From Buddleja alternifolia (Eukaryota; Streptophyta; Magnoliopsida; Lamiales; Scrophulariaceae), in the NCBI GenBank assembly GCA_019426215.1, contig CM033405.1, positions 9,711,001 through 9,775,000 of the forward strand: 64,000 bases of DNA, in the 5' to 3' direction. The notes under the pieces are model-generated. The model ran no database searches, was not told where the DNA came from, and was given only the letters and a program-made list of their open reading frames with translations. Of the stretch, positions 1-11,165 are shown piece by piece (the stretch's first letter is position 1; every line of letters begins with the position of its first letter). Made by a program: the position numbers and the translations under genes.

Positions 1-2032
1 GCAGACATTATCTTCTTTGACACCTTCACCTGGCTGTCTAGTGATGGAGCCGAAGTCCAAGAGGTAAAAACCCAACTCGTTGGCTTCACAGGCTAATCAG
101 TAGACGCACAGGAAGAGGCGACGCTGCCGTTATCTTTGGGTACGCTCCCTAAAGGTGTGACCAGGGAGGTGAAATTTCTAGTGGTTAAAGGCCCCTCCGA
201 GTATAATGTTATACTGGGGAGGTCGAGCTTGAACCTTTTTCGAGCCGTTATCTCTACTTTCTATTTGAAAGTTAAGTTCCCAACTCCCAATGTAACAGGA
301 GAAGTCGTAGGAGACAAACGACTGACTAGAGAGTATTGTTCCAATGCCCTCGCCACACTCAAAAGAAAGCGGAGTGACTCGGGGCCAGACACTGGATATG
401 AGTTAATAGAAATTGACATGGTGGCCCAGGTGGAAGGCAAGCAAAGTAAGACCGTGGAAGCCACCCTGTGTTCTGCACTTGAAGGTGACTTGGTACATTA
501 CCTTCAAGGTAATACAGACGTGTTCTCTTGGAGCATGGGAGACATGGAGGGGATTGACCCCGAGGTCATGAATCATCATCTGAAAACCTCCCCAGATGCC
601 TGCCCTGAGAAACAGCGCAAGCGGACTATAGGAAGGGAAAGAAGTATGGTTGCTGAGGAAGAAGTAGAGAACTTGCTGGCCGCCGGGTACATAAGGGTCG
701 TGCACTACCCAGAGCGGCTGGCCAACGTGGTGTTGCTGGCAAAATCTAATGGCAAGTGGAGGATGTGCATAGACTTCACATATCTTAATAAGGCATGCCC
801 TAAAGATTCCTACCCTCTCCCCCGGATCGATGACTTGATCCATTCCACAGCTGGTTGTGAACTGCTAATCTTCCTAGATGCGAGGCAAGGGTATAACCAA
901 ATTCCACTAGAGCTCGAGGACCAGGAGAAAACTTTTTCATCATCAATCAGGGAACCTTTTGCTACAACGTGATGCCTTTCGGGCTAAAAAATGCGGGTAC
1001 CACTTATCAGAGGCTGGTCAATAAAATGTTCGAGGCACACCTGGGAAGGAACATGGGAGCATATATAGATGACATGTTGGTCAAGAGCAAACGAGGAAAA
1101 GACCATGTGCACGACCTGCAAGAATGCTTCGAAGTGCTCAGGCGCTGCAAGTTAAAGCTTAACCCCGTCAAGTGTACTTTTGGGGTACGTGGTGGAAAGC
1201 TTTTAGGCTTCATGGTGAGTGAGCGAGGGATAGAAGCAAACCCCAAGAAAATCAGAGCCACCTTAGACTTAGTTGCCCCTAGGTCCAAAAAGAAGGTGCA
1301 AGAATTGATGGGGCGAGCAGCAGCCCTCAATAGATTTATTTTGCGATCAGCCGATAAGGGGCTACCATTTTTCAAAGGAATAAGGAAGGCTAAAAGTTTC
1401 GAGTGGGATGCTTCATGTCAAGTGGCGTTTGAGAAATTGAAATAATACTTGGTTTCCCCGCCACTACTCACTAAACCCCTTGATAGAGAAACGTTTTTCC
1501 TATATCTGGCAGTGACCCATGAAGCGGTCAGTGTTGTGCTGGTTTGAGACAATCATGGGGATCATAAACACATCTATTATATTAGCTGCCTACTCCAGGC
1601 AGACGAGCCAAGATACCCTCTCATCGAGAAGTTGGCCCTCGCTTTGGTAGTGGCAGCAAGAAAACTAAGGCCCTATTTTCAGTCACACCCCATGGTGGTG
1701 CTCACTAACCACCCCTTAAAATGAATATTATCAAGCCCTGACATATCGGGAAGAATGGTTAAGTGGGAAGTGGAGCTTAGTGATCACGGTATAGAATATC
1801 ATAGAAGACCAACCATCAAGGCACAAGTGTAAGCCGACTTTGTCACCGAGATGATGGAGAATGACGCCAGCTGCTCCCTGCCAGCATGGACACTATTTGT
1901 AGATGGTTCTTCCACCAGCACAGGTAGCAGAGCTGGAGTGATAGTCGAAAGTCCACAAGAAGATAAATTTGAATATGCCATAAGGTTCGAATTTGATGCC
2001 TCAAATAATGAGGCCGAATATGAGGCACTATT
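1..2032 (+). pseudogene. gypsy pol: protease tail, reverse transcriptase, start of RNase H
   Basis: Frame 1 from base 1 gives the C-terminal part of an aspartic protease (FLVVKGPSEYNVILGR, then KVKFPTP and a REYCSNAL block), with an in-frame stop at 94-96. The RT follows, with KSNGKWRMCIDFTYLNKACP and FLDARQGYNQIPL. A frameshift near 930 moves the reading to frame 3, which carries NVMPFGLKNAGTTYQRLVN and the catalytic AYIDDMLVKS box (normally YxDD; the two aspartates are kept). The tether and RNase H region continue through stops at about 1442 and 1545 and others near 1720 and 1828, and reach WTLFVDGSS...NNEAEYEA, where the reading is cut by the LTR at 2033. The product, if intact, would be the polyprotein that copies the element RNA into DNA. 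It cannot be made from this copy. Confidence 0.9.
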
Positions 2033-3610
2033 TGTTGGGAAAAATTGCATAAAATCAAAAATGCAGCGGAAGAATAAGAGTTAAATCCCAGTGGCCCATC
2101 TCTATTTCTCGTATTGAAATTGGGTTTTACGAAATTAATTACCGTTCTCGCGTATGTTGAAATCTGAACCAGCTTTGCAATCCTTTCTTGAACAGCAAAT
2201 CCGTCGCTGTCTCTAAATTGCCACGCCGGAGTCAAAAATGAAAATCTCCTTCTTGTTCACCTTGATGGACAGCTAGAGTGAGAGAGAAAGGGAGGAGAGT
2301 TTGACTTGGAGAGAAAGTTTTTGAGTTGATTCTCTTGGCCTAGTTATTTTTCACTAAGTAATATATATATATATATATATATACTACTATATGAAACAAT
2401 AACCTAGGCACCAATAACCCCATATGTGGACGCCCACTTGAGGGCTTTTAAGCCCCCGGGCTTTGGTCCAACTTTGGTTATTTAATTATTAAATAATTAA
2501 TATTATTTATCCAATAAATAAATTAATTAAATAATCAATTAAATTCATGTTAATATTATAATTAAATTCCCATGAGGAATTAATTAATTCATTAACTTAA
2601 TTAATTAATAAAATCATCTAATGATTAATTAATTAATTTCGATATCCAATACCGAAAATTCTCTCAAGTATTTTTTCCCATGATTTTCTTTTTGTACTTC
2701 CTTTAAGCGCGACTCTTTAGGTTCGTCTCAAAAGGCAATTGGGAGGAAACCAAAAGGATGTGAGTAACACCTAGCCAATCACGTGGCTCACATCGTATCC
2801 CAATTGAGAACAATACGCTGTGAATACCGTACATGTATAAACCTTTCATTCTTATATCCCAGTCAAGTGAGAGTCATGGTTTCAGTTAAACTCACATGAC
2901 TTGACCATATGCTTAGCTCATAATGAGTCGAGGTCACTTTATGCTTTGACCAAAGACTTTTAACCTCACTCATTCATGACTGCATAGGATATTTAGCTCA
3001 TTCACTTATGAGAGAATAAATCCCATTTTTGCTAATCAGGTAACAATGCTACTTGCCCATCAAGTCGCACTTCGAGGTCGATCCCACCAAAGGGTGAATT
3101 GAATCTAACTACTCTAATGACAGACTTGATGACACAAGTACATCTTCAACTCGATTCCTTAGGTCTAAGGTTCACGCTTACCTATCACAACTTATCAGTT
3201 TCATCATTGACTGTCAGTGAGTGAATACCCATGTGATGAAACTGATGCAAGCCATGTTCGAACATATTAGTCTAACTTATATGTCCATGACATAAGTTCC
3301 CACTATCATTCCTATAGTGTTCGACTGACACTTTCTCTGTCGAAACTTATATCATACAAGTCCTTGTTCTGTATTGATGTCCAGTCAAATACTTTCTTAG
3401 ACTTGCGAACCCTATTTAGAGAATAAGGATCAAACCTTTCTAGTGCCATTCTTCCTATCCCATAGGAAGTAGAAGGTTTGCCTTATATTCAAGGATTTTA
3501 CGTTGTTTATTAATACCTTACAAATGCCTATAAGAAAACAACAAGTAGTTACAAGTTAATGCCCTATAAATCTATCCTCTTTATGGCATTTGAGGGCATA
3601 CACTCTAACA
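2033..3610 (-). mobile_element. Solo LTR (copia-type family) inside gypsy RNase H
   Basis: The insert begins TGTTGGGAAA and ends CTCTAACA, is 1578 bp long, and is flanked by CTATT on both sides (2028-2032 and 3611-3615). Removing it and one CTATT joins the codons for EAEYEAL to LVRAKLAFAVGA, the normal gypsy RNase H reading, so this is an exact insertion. There is no internal coding sequence, hence a solo LTR. Read on the minus strand it starts TGTTAGAGTGTATGCCCTC, nearly the same as the LTR start at 63167. This ties it to the copia family whose pol tail lies at 62905-63166. A TA-repeat lies at about 2361-2382. Confidence 0.9.
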
Positions 3611-5111
3611 CTATTGGTACGGGCCAAACTAGCCTTCGCAGTTGGAGCAAAGAAATTGATAGTCTACAGTGATTCACAGCTAGTGGTGAACCAGGTTAAT
3701 GAAGTATACGATGCCAAGGGGGTGAAAATGACTCAATACCTAGCCCTCGTTCAGGAGATGAGGGATCATTTTGAAGAATTTGACCTTAGGCAGGCCCCAA
3801 GTGCTGAAAATGAAGTTGTTGACCAGTTGGCCAAGCTGGCGAGCTGTATAGCATCCATCAAGAATAGGAAGATAGCCTTCGTCACCTCCGACGAACCGGA
3901 GGTGGAAAGAGGAGGCCTAGAGGTTTTGTGTGGGGACGCGGAGGAGCCTAGCTGGAAAGATATGATAGCTGACTATTTAGTGGCCAGAAGTCTACCCAAT
4001 GACTCCAAGCTAGCCAGGAGAGAATGAGGACCTCAAGATTTCTCATGATAGATGGTGAGTTGTACAAGCGAGGGTTTTCACAACCCTACTTGAAATGTTT
4101 AACCCCTGCCACAGCAGACTATGTGTTGCGCAAAATACATGAAGGGTGTTGTGGAAATCATCTGGGGGCAAGGCGCTCGCGACTAAGACATTGCGACAAA
4201 GATACTTCTGGCCGATGATGCTTAAAGATGCCCAAAACTTAGTGCAAAAATGCAGAATCTGCCAGGAGCACTCCAACATAAGTCACCTCCCAGGGACCAA
4301 AATGCGATCGCTAGAAAGTACGTGCCCCTTCGACATGTGGGGGCTAGATATAGTTGGACCCTTTCCTTTGGCCAATGTCAAAGGAAGTTTTTGCTGGTAG
4401 CCATTGACTATTTCACCAAGTGGGTGGAAGCTGATCCACTGGCTAAGATATCCGAGAAAGAGGTGATTAAGTTCTTATGGAAGAATATAATCACTCGATT
4501 TGGGATCCCAAGATCTCTGGTTTCAGACAACGGTACCCAATTTCAAGGCGCAAAATTAAGGGAGTGGTGCTAAGAGCTGAGTATAAAACAGGACTTCACC
4601 TCCGTTAGCAACCCTCAAGCTAATGGTCTGACAGAGGTCACCAACCGCACTATCTTACAGCACCTAAAGACTAAGCTCGGAGAGGCAAAAGAGAGTTGGG
4701 TGAATGAAATTCCAGCAGTATTGTGGGTGTATCTCACCACTCCCAGAGTTAGCACCGGGGAGACCCCCTTCAACCTCGGTAGAAATTGGAGCAAAAAGCT
4801 TGAGGATAAGTGAATACGACCTCGCCAAAAATGAGCGGCGTCAAAGAAACTTGGATTTTATTGTTGAAGTAAGAGATGACGCCTCTGCCAGGATTGCTAA
4901 GTAAAAGGCAAGGATGGCACGAGCTTACAGCCGCCGGGTACGCCCCCAAGGATTCCAGGTGGGAGATTTAGTGCTTAGAAAAAAGGAAGCCACAGGCCCT
5001 GTTGGAAAGCTGGAGGCCAAATGGGAAGGTCAGTACCAAGTAAGAGAGATAATCAACCGCGGTACCTACAAGTTAATGATCGTAAGTGGTAAAGAGATAC
5101 CACGCACTTAG
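3611..5111 (+). pseudogene. gypsy pol: RNase H end and integrase
   Basis: After the solo LTR the RNase H continues (LIVYSDSQLVVNQV, then DQLAKLASC). Integrase follows, spread over three frames: a zinc-finger region with CGNHLGAR...WPMM...CRICQEH, and a catalytic core with WGLDIVGPF, LVSDNGTQF and NGLTEVTNRT. These give the D, D and E of the D,D-35-E triad. The C-terminal module ends with GDLVLRKKEA...GKLEAKWEGQYQV, the GPY/F-like motif with Q for P. Frameshifts lie near 4020, 4180 and 4380, and stops near 4572 and 4811. The role in an intact element is insertion of the cDNA into the host genome. This copy is not functional. Confidence 0.9.
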
Positions 5112-5498
5112 GGCATATCCAACTTCAAAAGGTATTTTACTTAGTTTATTTTTGCTACTGGACATATTATATTGATAACTGCTGTTAATATTTAGTGATA
5201 TAGGCCATTGGCTAAACATATACTGAGTGCTTATAGCACCCTTGTTATGTTATCATGTTGTCAAGGACCTTAAAATGGAACGAGATTATACAAAAATAAA
5301 TAAATAAGAGGCAACCAAACCTCCATTAAAAAGTGACCGCTAGTACCACGAACCATGTCACTCATTCAAACAAAATAAACATAGTGCAAATATACCTTGC
5401 TATTCCAAGTGTTTGTCACAACCAACACCAAGGACTGGGGGGCAGGAGGTGGAGATGGCAAAAAAGGTGGCTAGCCCACCCAAAAACTATGCCAAAAT
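5112..5498 (+). other. gypsy spacer downstream of integrase
   Basis: Non-coding. It contains a G-rich stretch near 5435-5460. It runs directly into the solo LTR at 5499 and continues at 7597 after the duplicated AAAAT. Confidence 0.6.
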
Positions 5499-7596
5499 TG
5501 TTGGGTTGGTTCTATTCCCCGGGTGGCTCGTGGCAGCGAAAATAAAAATTTAAACGTACAACTATCCATAATAGGAATAATGGCTCGATTATGCTATAAA
5601 GAAGGTTACGAGAATTTTTACCTTTCGATTAAATTCTCGCAGCAACAATTCGGATCTTTTTAACCCTGTGGTGCAAGTCCACACAATTTCTTGGAGGAAA
5701 TCGCCCTTCAATCGTATCCCCGGTGTTAGTGCTCCAAACGTCGCACCTCTAAGATGTATCCACACCTCGTTCAAGTTGCCACCTACTTCGTTATTGGTGC
5801 TAGCCAACAAAACAGATCTAAGTCTAAAACCTAGGCTTGATTATGTGAAGGGATGGAATATGTGAATCGTTGAGTTCAACACATGAACAAAACGATGTCG
5901 TATTGGAACAAGGTAGGGGGAGATTTTGCTCAAGGATGACAAGAAAAAAAATTCTCTTCTTTTTCCAGCTAGGGTTCAAATTTTACAATCATCGGAGGCT
6001 TAGGGTTTTAGTCTTGCATTCACATATATATAGAATATGAGTCCTAGAATCCTAATCCAACTGCAAGACTTGGAGAAGAAGAAAACCCTTTTCTTCTTTG
6101 CCAAGAATTCGAACCCCTCTCATGTTTTTGGCTAAAAAAATCGGCCATCATCCTTTAATTGGAATCCATGAATTAATTCTTGACTCCATATTTAATTATG
6201 GGCTAAACCCATCAATTAAATATTCCCATATAATTAAAACTCATTTAATTATACATATTACTTATTTCAATTGGCTTATTTATTTAACTTGGGCCAAGCC
6301 CAACTAAATAAAATACTTGGACTCTACTAGGTCCATTAATTTAATTAATTTTACAAGATTAATTAAAATAGTCGAATTAATTGAATCGCCTCAATTAATT
6401 CATATTCCTTATTAGGAAAGGTAGACTTTCCTAATTTCCTCAATTTTCTCAAATTGATTAATCACATCATTTAAGCAGTGACTTTCACGAGTTAAGTGTG
6501 TGAACCCTTAGGCTCGTCTACTCTCTAGTAGTATGTACACTTTCCCAAAGTGCTGGTGTGCTTTCCTAAAATAGAAAGTACTAGATTAAATCATTCATTT
6601 GATTTAATCAAGCCTCGAATTAATCACCATATTAATTCTTGGCACTTACAAATCATGGTTAATGTCTAGCAACGGGCCACAAAGACCTTGATAAAGACGA
6701 ATATAAAGATACGCCTTTCGTGATCTTGATCCTTGTATAAATAAGATCCCTCCATCTAATCTCCCGATTGAATCTAGAGCAGTGGCTAAGCTCGAAACTC
6801 TATTAATTCAATAACTATGTTTCCCAAATACGGTGAGATCGACTTTCGACTATCTAAACGAGGAAACCCTACGCCTCTTTAGATATCATACTTCGGCCGA
6901 AGATTCCTAAAGTCGATTCACTATGTAAACATAGGAGATTCACTGACAAGACTAATGTCAGAGATAGATCCCATCTTGATTCTCACGTGCCTTCATACAC
7001 AATCAGCCCATGTCTGATTTTGCCCATTTGTGATCATCTAAGTAATCATGTAACAAACCAAGACATGTTCGATTGTGTATAAAACATCCAATGGAACCTC
7101 AGGTTCTAAGGATTACTCTTATACTACAAGACCACTGGAAGTTCCAGAATCGACTGGGATTCCATTTAATGGAACTTCCATGGGGCTGTTCAGTATGCCT
7201 ATTCCCACAATAGGAACCCTCATACATGCATAGGCTTTCACCGTGCCAATATCTATAGAACGAGATACATTCTATCAAAAGTATGCATCATATAAGCAAG
7301 TCTTTTGGGTCTCATCGATATCCCTTCATCTTGTCGAGCCCATTCACGACTTGGAATATATGTTTAAGGATCACAGCCTTGGAGACATATTCCTTCATTG
7401 CCATTCCCGATGTGCAATGATGTCCCATAGCTATGTGTGATACTTCGGGACTTTATTCTAAGTTAAGACCAAGCTATATACATGAATAAAGAATGTCAAA
7501 AGATTAACTTTATTTATATGAAAAAGATCGTTCAGCTAGAGTTATTATTACATAGCATGGCGCTCAAAATTGGTGAGCCGGGCATAAACTCTAACA
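5499..7596 (-). mobile_element. Solo LTR in gypsy spacer
   Basis: The 2098-bp insert starts TGTTGGGTTGG and ends CTCTAACA, with AAAAT on both sides (5494-5498 and 7597-7601). No pol, PBS or polypurine tract is present, so it is a solo LTR. The last 50 bases (GAGCCGGGCATAAACTCTAACA-like end) resemble those of the LTR ending at 13438, so the two are related families. Short frames inside (for example 6098-6307 and 7243-7440) have no recognisable domain and are not genes. Confidence 0.88.
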
Positions 7597-8130
7597 AAAA
7601 TCTTCACCCACTAAATCATTTTCAATATGGCAAAGATGCAATTTCACTTCATGCACCAAATGCATAAAACTAGTAGCTATCTACACCCCCAAAACAAATG
7701 TCAATGCAAAATATTTAACTATTGATAAGGCACCACAATCCAAATGTTTAGTTTCTACTTGGTCACTTACTCCCCAATATGATTCACATGTTCGGGAATA
7801 GGGGGTAAGTAGTAGCAAGTAAGATAGTAGTAGCGAGCTAATAGCTGACTATTAAAGAAGCAACTAGTAGCGAGCTAATAGTTGTCTACTAAAGAAGCAA
7901 CTAGCTAATAGCCGGTTACTAAGTACTTAGCCAAAATATTATTCAACCCCCCCTCCCCCAGATCAAACATGGGGGTAGAAAACACAAACAAGAGATAAGC
8001 AATGATAAGACAAAAGCAGCAAGCAAATAGTCTTACAAAGCTCAAAGTACTTAAGAGTTAGTCTTACAAAGTACAAATAAATGAGTCGTAGAGGTTAACT
8101 AAAAAAGTCAAGACAATTTGAAAATCTAAC
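7597..8130 (+). other. gypsy spacer between integrase and antisense ORF
   Basis: No coding frame. It holds the short tandem repeat at 7829-7920 and a C-rich run near 7946-7959. Confidence 0.6.
7829..7920 (+). repeat. 37-bp tandem repeat, 2.5 copies
   Basis: Unit AGTAGCGAGCTAATAG... starts at 7829 and 7866 (period 37), with a partial third copy from 7903. It lies in the gypsy spacer. Confidence 0.8.
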
Positions 8131-8134
8131 TGCA

Positions 8135-10436
8135 CTACATATAAAAACTAGCTATCATGAGGAGGGTCACCGCCATGTCCACATCCCCTGGTGGGAGGTA
8201 CGCCTTACTTGTCACTGTCATCACCGACCCCCTCATACACCTATAGAAAATCATCATGGGGATAGCGACCGCTCTCTCAAAGAGCACGATGGCACTGCCA
8301 AACCGTGTTCTCCATGAAACCAAGGGCGATATCATATGCCTTCCTATTACACTTATTGAGAAACTCGGTGCTCGCCCTAAACTCATTCACCGCTGACTCC
8401 TCGACATCAGCCAAAGTTTGTATACCGACCGAGGAACCAAGAAAACTTTGGCCACGTGAGGTCTCCTCATCAAAGTCCTTAACGGTAGCCTTATACTTCG
8501 CCTCCCACTCTGCGGCTGCTGCCTCAACCTTGGAGGATTTTGAAAGAAGTTTCTTGTTCTTCTTTAAACAACCTTTCAATTTTCCCGCGAAGTGCTCATA
8601 CCGCTGACGGAGGTGATGAGATAACTGGATCAACTGAAAAGAAAAAGCAAGAAAGCTTTGTAAAGAGGAACACTTGTGGAAAATTATAAAGCGGTAATGC
8701 AATAATAGAACTAAGCTCACCCGGCCTTCGCCAGCGGAAATCTCCTCATCAATCTGATCTGCTGGCAGCATATGCAAGCACTGGGAGTTATAATCATTCA
8801 CTGCGGGCCTCGATATTGTCCAAGGGGTGACCACATCACCTGTATCCTAGAAAGAATGAACATAGGGTCGCAGTTTGGCCCAAAAGTGAACAACCCCTTG
8901 CCATGACCAAGGGTACCCAAGCTCACGGGAGAAATACCCTGGCTGCGATTCGGGAGAGGAGGAGCTCTAATATAAATAAGCTCTGCGGAGCGGCCTAGCG
9001 CCCCCACTGTGCCTCCTTCCTCCACCAGTGCCTTCCCGTTGAGATCCTGTGAGGAAGCCCCAACAGTGGAATCACGATGACCCCTAGCGGTCAACCCTGA
9101 CATCATAGAATCGAAATCCAAGGGAGCAAGTGCTACGGCAGATGGTGATAAATCTGGCACCCCTTGGTCTGGGCCTTTGCCCTTCGGAGGAGGACGAGCA
9201 GGCTCGGCACGTCTGACTGGTTGCCCTCCCTCGGGGGCGGTGGTAGTAGCTAGCGTCTCCTTGCTCCCGAAATAAAGTATCCCATCAAATAAATTGGTGA
9301 AACTAGAACATACTCGCCACTAAAAAAATATATATAATAATCATCTAAGACGATGTCGAGGTAAAATAAAATAAAGTTCCTCTGCGGTATATCATTTGAA
9401 TATCATAGTGAGTCTCAAACAGCCCCGCCCCCATGAAATCTAACCTGGTGGTGAGTGTCAGCAATCCTCTGAGAGGCGAGTTTCTCTCACCACTGCCTAG
9501 GCGTAAGAACGGGTAAGCTCTGAATGGGGAAGTAGAAAAACTTGTTCTTTCAATTTCCGTCGGAGCAAATTTTCCCCTCCAAAAATCGATATGGGGAGAT
9601 CGGGGAGAAATGCACATACGGCCCTCCCTGGCTCATCCAGATGTCAAAAAGAGCCTGGAAGTCCTCACGGCTCACGTCTAGCCTGAGATCCCGAAAGCGC
9701 CTGGTGAAGCCCTCAAATTGGGCAAAACTATTGGGTGACAATTGACTGATACACACTTGGTAGTGGGTCAAGATCATCCCCAACAAGGGGTCACACGATA
9801 GAGCAAAACCCATGCAAAAATTCTCTAAGTAGAGGGTCGCATAAACCCTCGGGGAACTCCGGATCCGGTCATTAGGTTTAGGTTTCACCACCCTAAGGTC
9901 CGGCGGGAAATGCTCAAAAAGTGTCCGTACTCGCTGTTGGTAATAGTGGAAGAGCATGTGGCGAGATCCGTCTTACGGTCCCGAGCCGACCTCCCACTTT
10001 GAAATCATCCTTCCATTCCCCCAATTCCCTATAGTCGCTTTCCAGAGACACTAAGTCCTCGCTCCTCGAGCTACCGTCGCTAGACAACGATGAAGAATTC
10101 ACAACACCTGAAAAGAAAGGATTGTGAGTTCCACGATAGAAATAAAAATATACGATACGGACAAAGTCTAAAAATGACGAGTGTTGACCGCGAGGTGCCG
10201 AGTTCCTCGCTGCTACAGCGAGGCCCCGAGTGCCTCGCGAAAGGTCGCGGGGCTTATGTGACCCAGAGGCATCGGGGGACCAACCCCCAGGGCCAAAAGG
10301 GTTCGATTGATTCGCCATCCGCATATACGAAACCCCACTATACGACAAGTCGAGAAAGAATCAAATATTCAAGTGCAAGTATAAAATGAAGAGCTAGAGA
10401 AAGATGTTTACTTTTCCTAAGGTTAACTCTAGCCAT
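8135..10436 (-). pseudogene. Antisense gag-like ORF of the gypsy element (Transposase_28-like)
   Basis: On the strand opposite to pol, a gene-like region starts at ATG 10434-10436 or at the Met at 10348. Block 9957-9550 reads YATLYLENFCMGFALSCDPL...HYQVCISQLSPNSFAQFEGF, the pattern of the plant 'putative gypsy type transposon' domain (Pfam Transposase_28, named from memory). A serine/proline-rich middle (9160-8798) and a charged, probably coiled-coil C-terminal part (QRYEHFAGKLKG...VEAAAAEWEAKYKA, 8834-8277) follow. An 87-nt intron (8634-8720) has GTGAGC at its donor, TTTCTTTTTCAG at its acceptor, and in-frame flanks. A second acceptor-like CTTTTCAG lies at 10108. In-frame stops after about 9545 show decay. 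Such ORFs are known in Tat elements; their role is unknown. Confidence 0.75.
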
Positions 10437-10660
10437 GGTGAAACAATGAGAGCCTCCTATAGAGAGTTTTCCACTAGTTAAAAGTTTTCAATAGATAAAG
10501 TTGTGAATGAGAGGTGAAAGTGAAAAGTTCACACCTACCTCTATTTAAATAAAGGTAGGTGGAGAAGCTTTGAAGGCTTCCGCCCTAGTCCAAGCTGGAC
10601 AATCTAGCTTCACGTGCGTAGTGTAATTCCAACTCCCGGATTCAACGTCCGATAAAACCC

Positions 10661-10674
10661 GGGAGTGGGGGGCA
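10661..10674 (+). other. Polypurine tract of the gypsy element
   Basis: GGGAGTGGGGGG lies a few bases before the TG start of the 3' LTR, where plus-strand DNA synthesis would be primed. Confidence 0.75.
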
Positions 10675-10677
10675 TTA

Positions 10678-11165
10678 TGATGCGCGCCAAAAATGTCTAC
10701 GAGCATTGCTGTAATTAAACGCGCAACCGGCCAGGATCTGGGATGCCGCCCATAGGTTAAAAGTTCAGGGTTAACACACTAGTCAAGCCCAAAAAGGCCT
10801 GACAACCCATTAAGAATAATTGGGCTATCTTATTAGTCCAAAAGCCAATAAAAAGGTTAATCATTAAGCTTGATGGGCTACTGATAGAATTAGGACCACG
10901 GGCCATAGCCCACTACCAACTCCCAATAAATACCTCTGAGGACCTGGAAAAGGCTCATTATCTACTCTCTCCAAAAAAATCCACTGGCAAGAACTGAGAG
11001 TAAAACCAATACAAAACTACGAACTGACTTGATCCCATATATATCGGGTACCTAGGCAGCTAGCTACAATCGAGTGCAGTCTATACATTAACCAAGCCCC
11101 AACCTAGTTTGTCGTGCGTTGGATCAGTTCCACTACCCCATGTGGTCAACACGTGAGATTCAACA
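10678..11165 (+). repeat. 3' LTR of the gypsy element
   Basis: It begins TGATGCGCGCC just after the polypurine tract and ends TTCAACA near 11165. A TATA-like AATAAATACC at about 10925-10934 fits the LTR promoter. The 5' LTR is outside the window, so the edges could not be cross-checked by LTR-LTR identity. Confidence 0.65.

Larger units (their letters stand above)
1..11165 (+). mobile_element. Ty3/gypsy Tat-type retrotransposon, 3' part, decayed
   Basis: The plus strand runs in gypsy order: protease tail, reverse transcriptase, RNase H, integrase, long spacer, antisense ORF, polypurine tract and 3' LTR. Gag and the 5' LTR are outside the window. Several stops and frameshifts show it is dead. 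Two solo LTRs (2033-3610, 5499-7596) are nested inside with clean 5-bp duplications. The antisense gag-like ORF between integrase and 3' LTR is a hallmark of part of the Tat lineage (RIRE2/Grande-like), which is the reason for the lineage call. The exact right edge (11162 or 11165) is uncertain. Confidence 0.85.
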
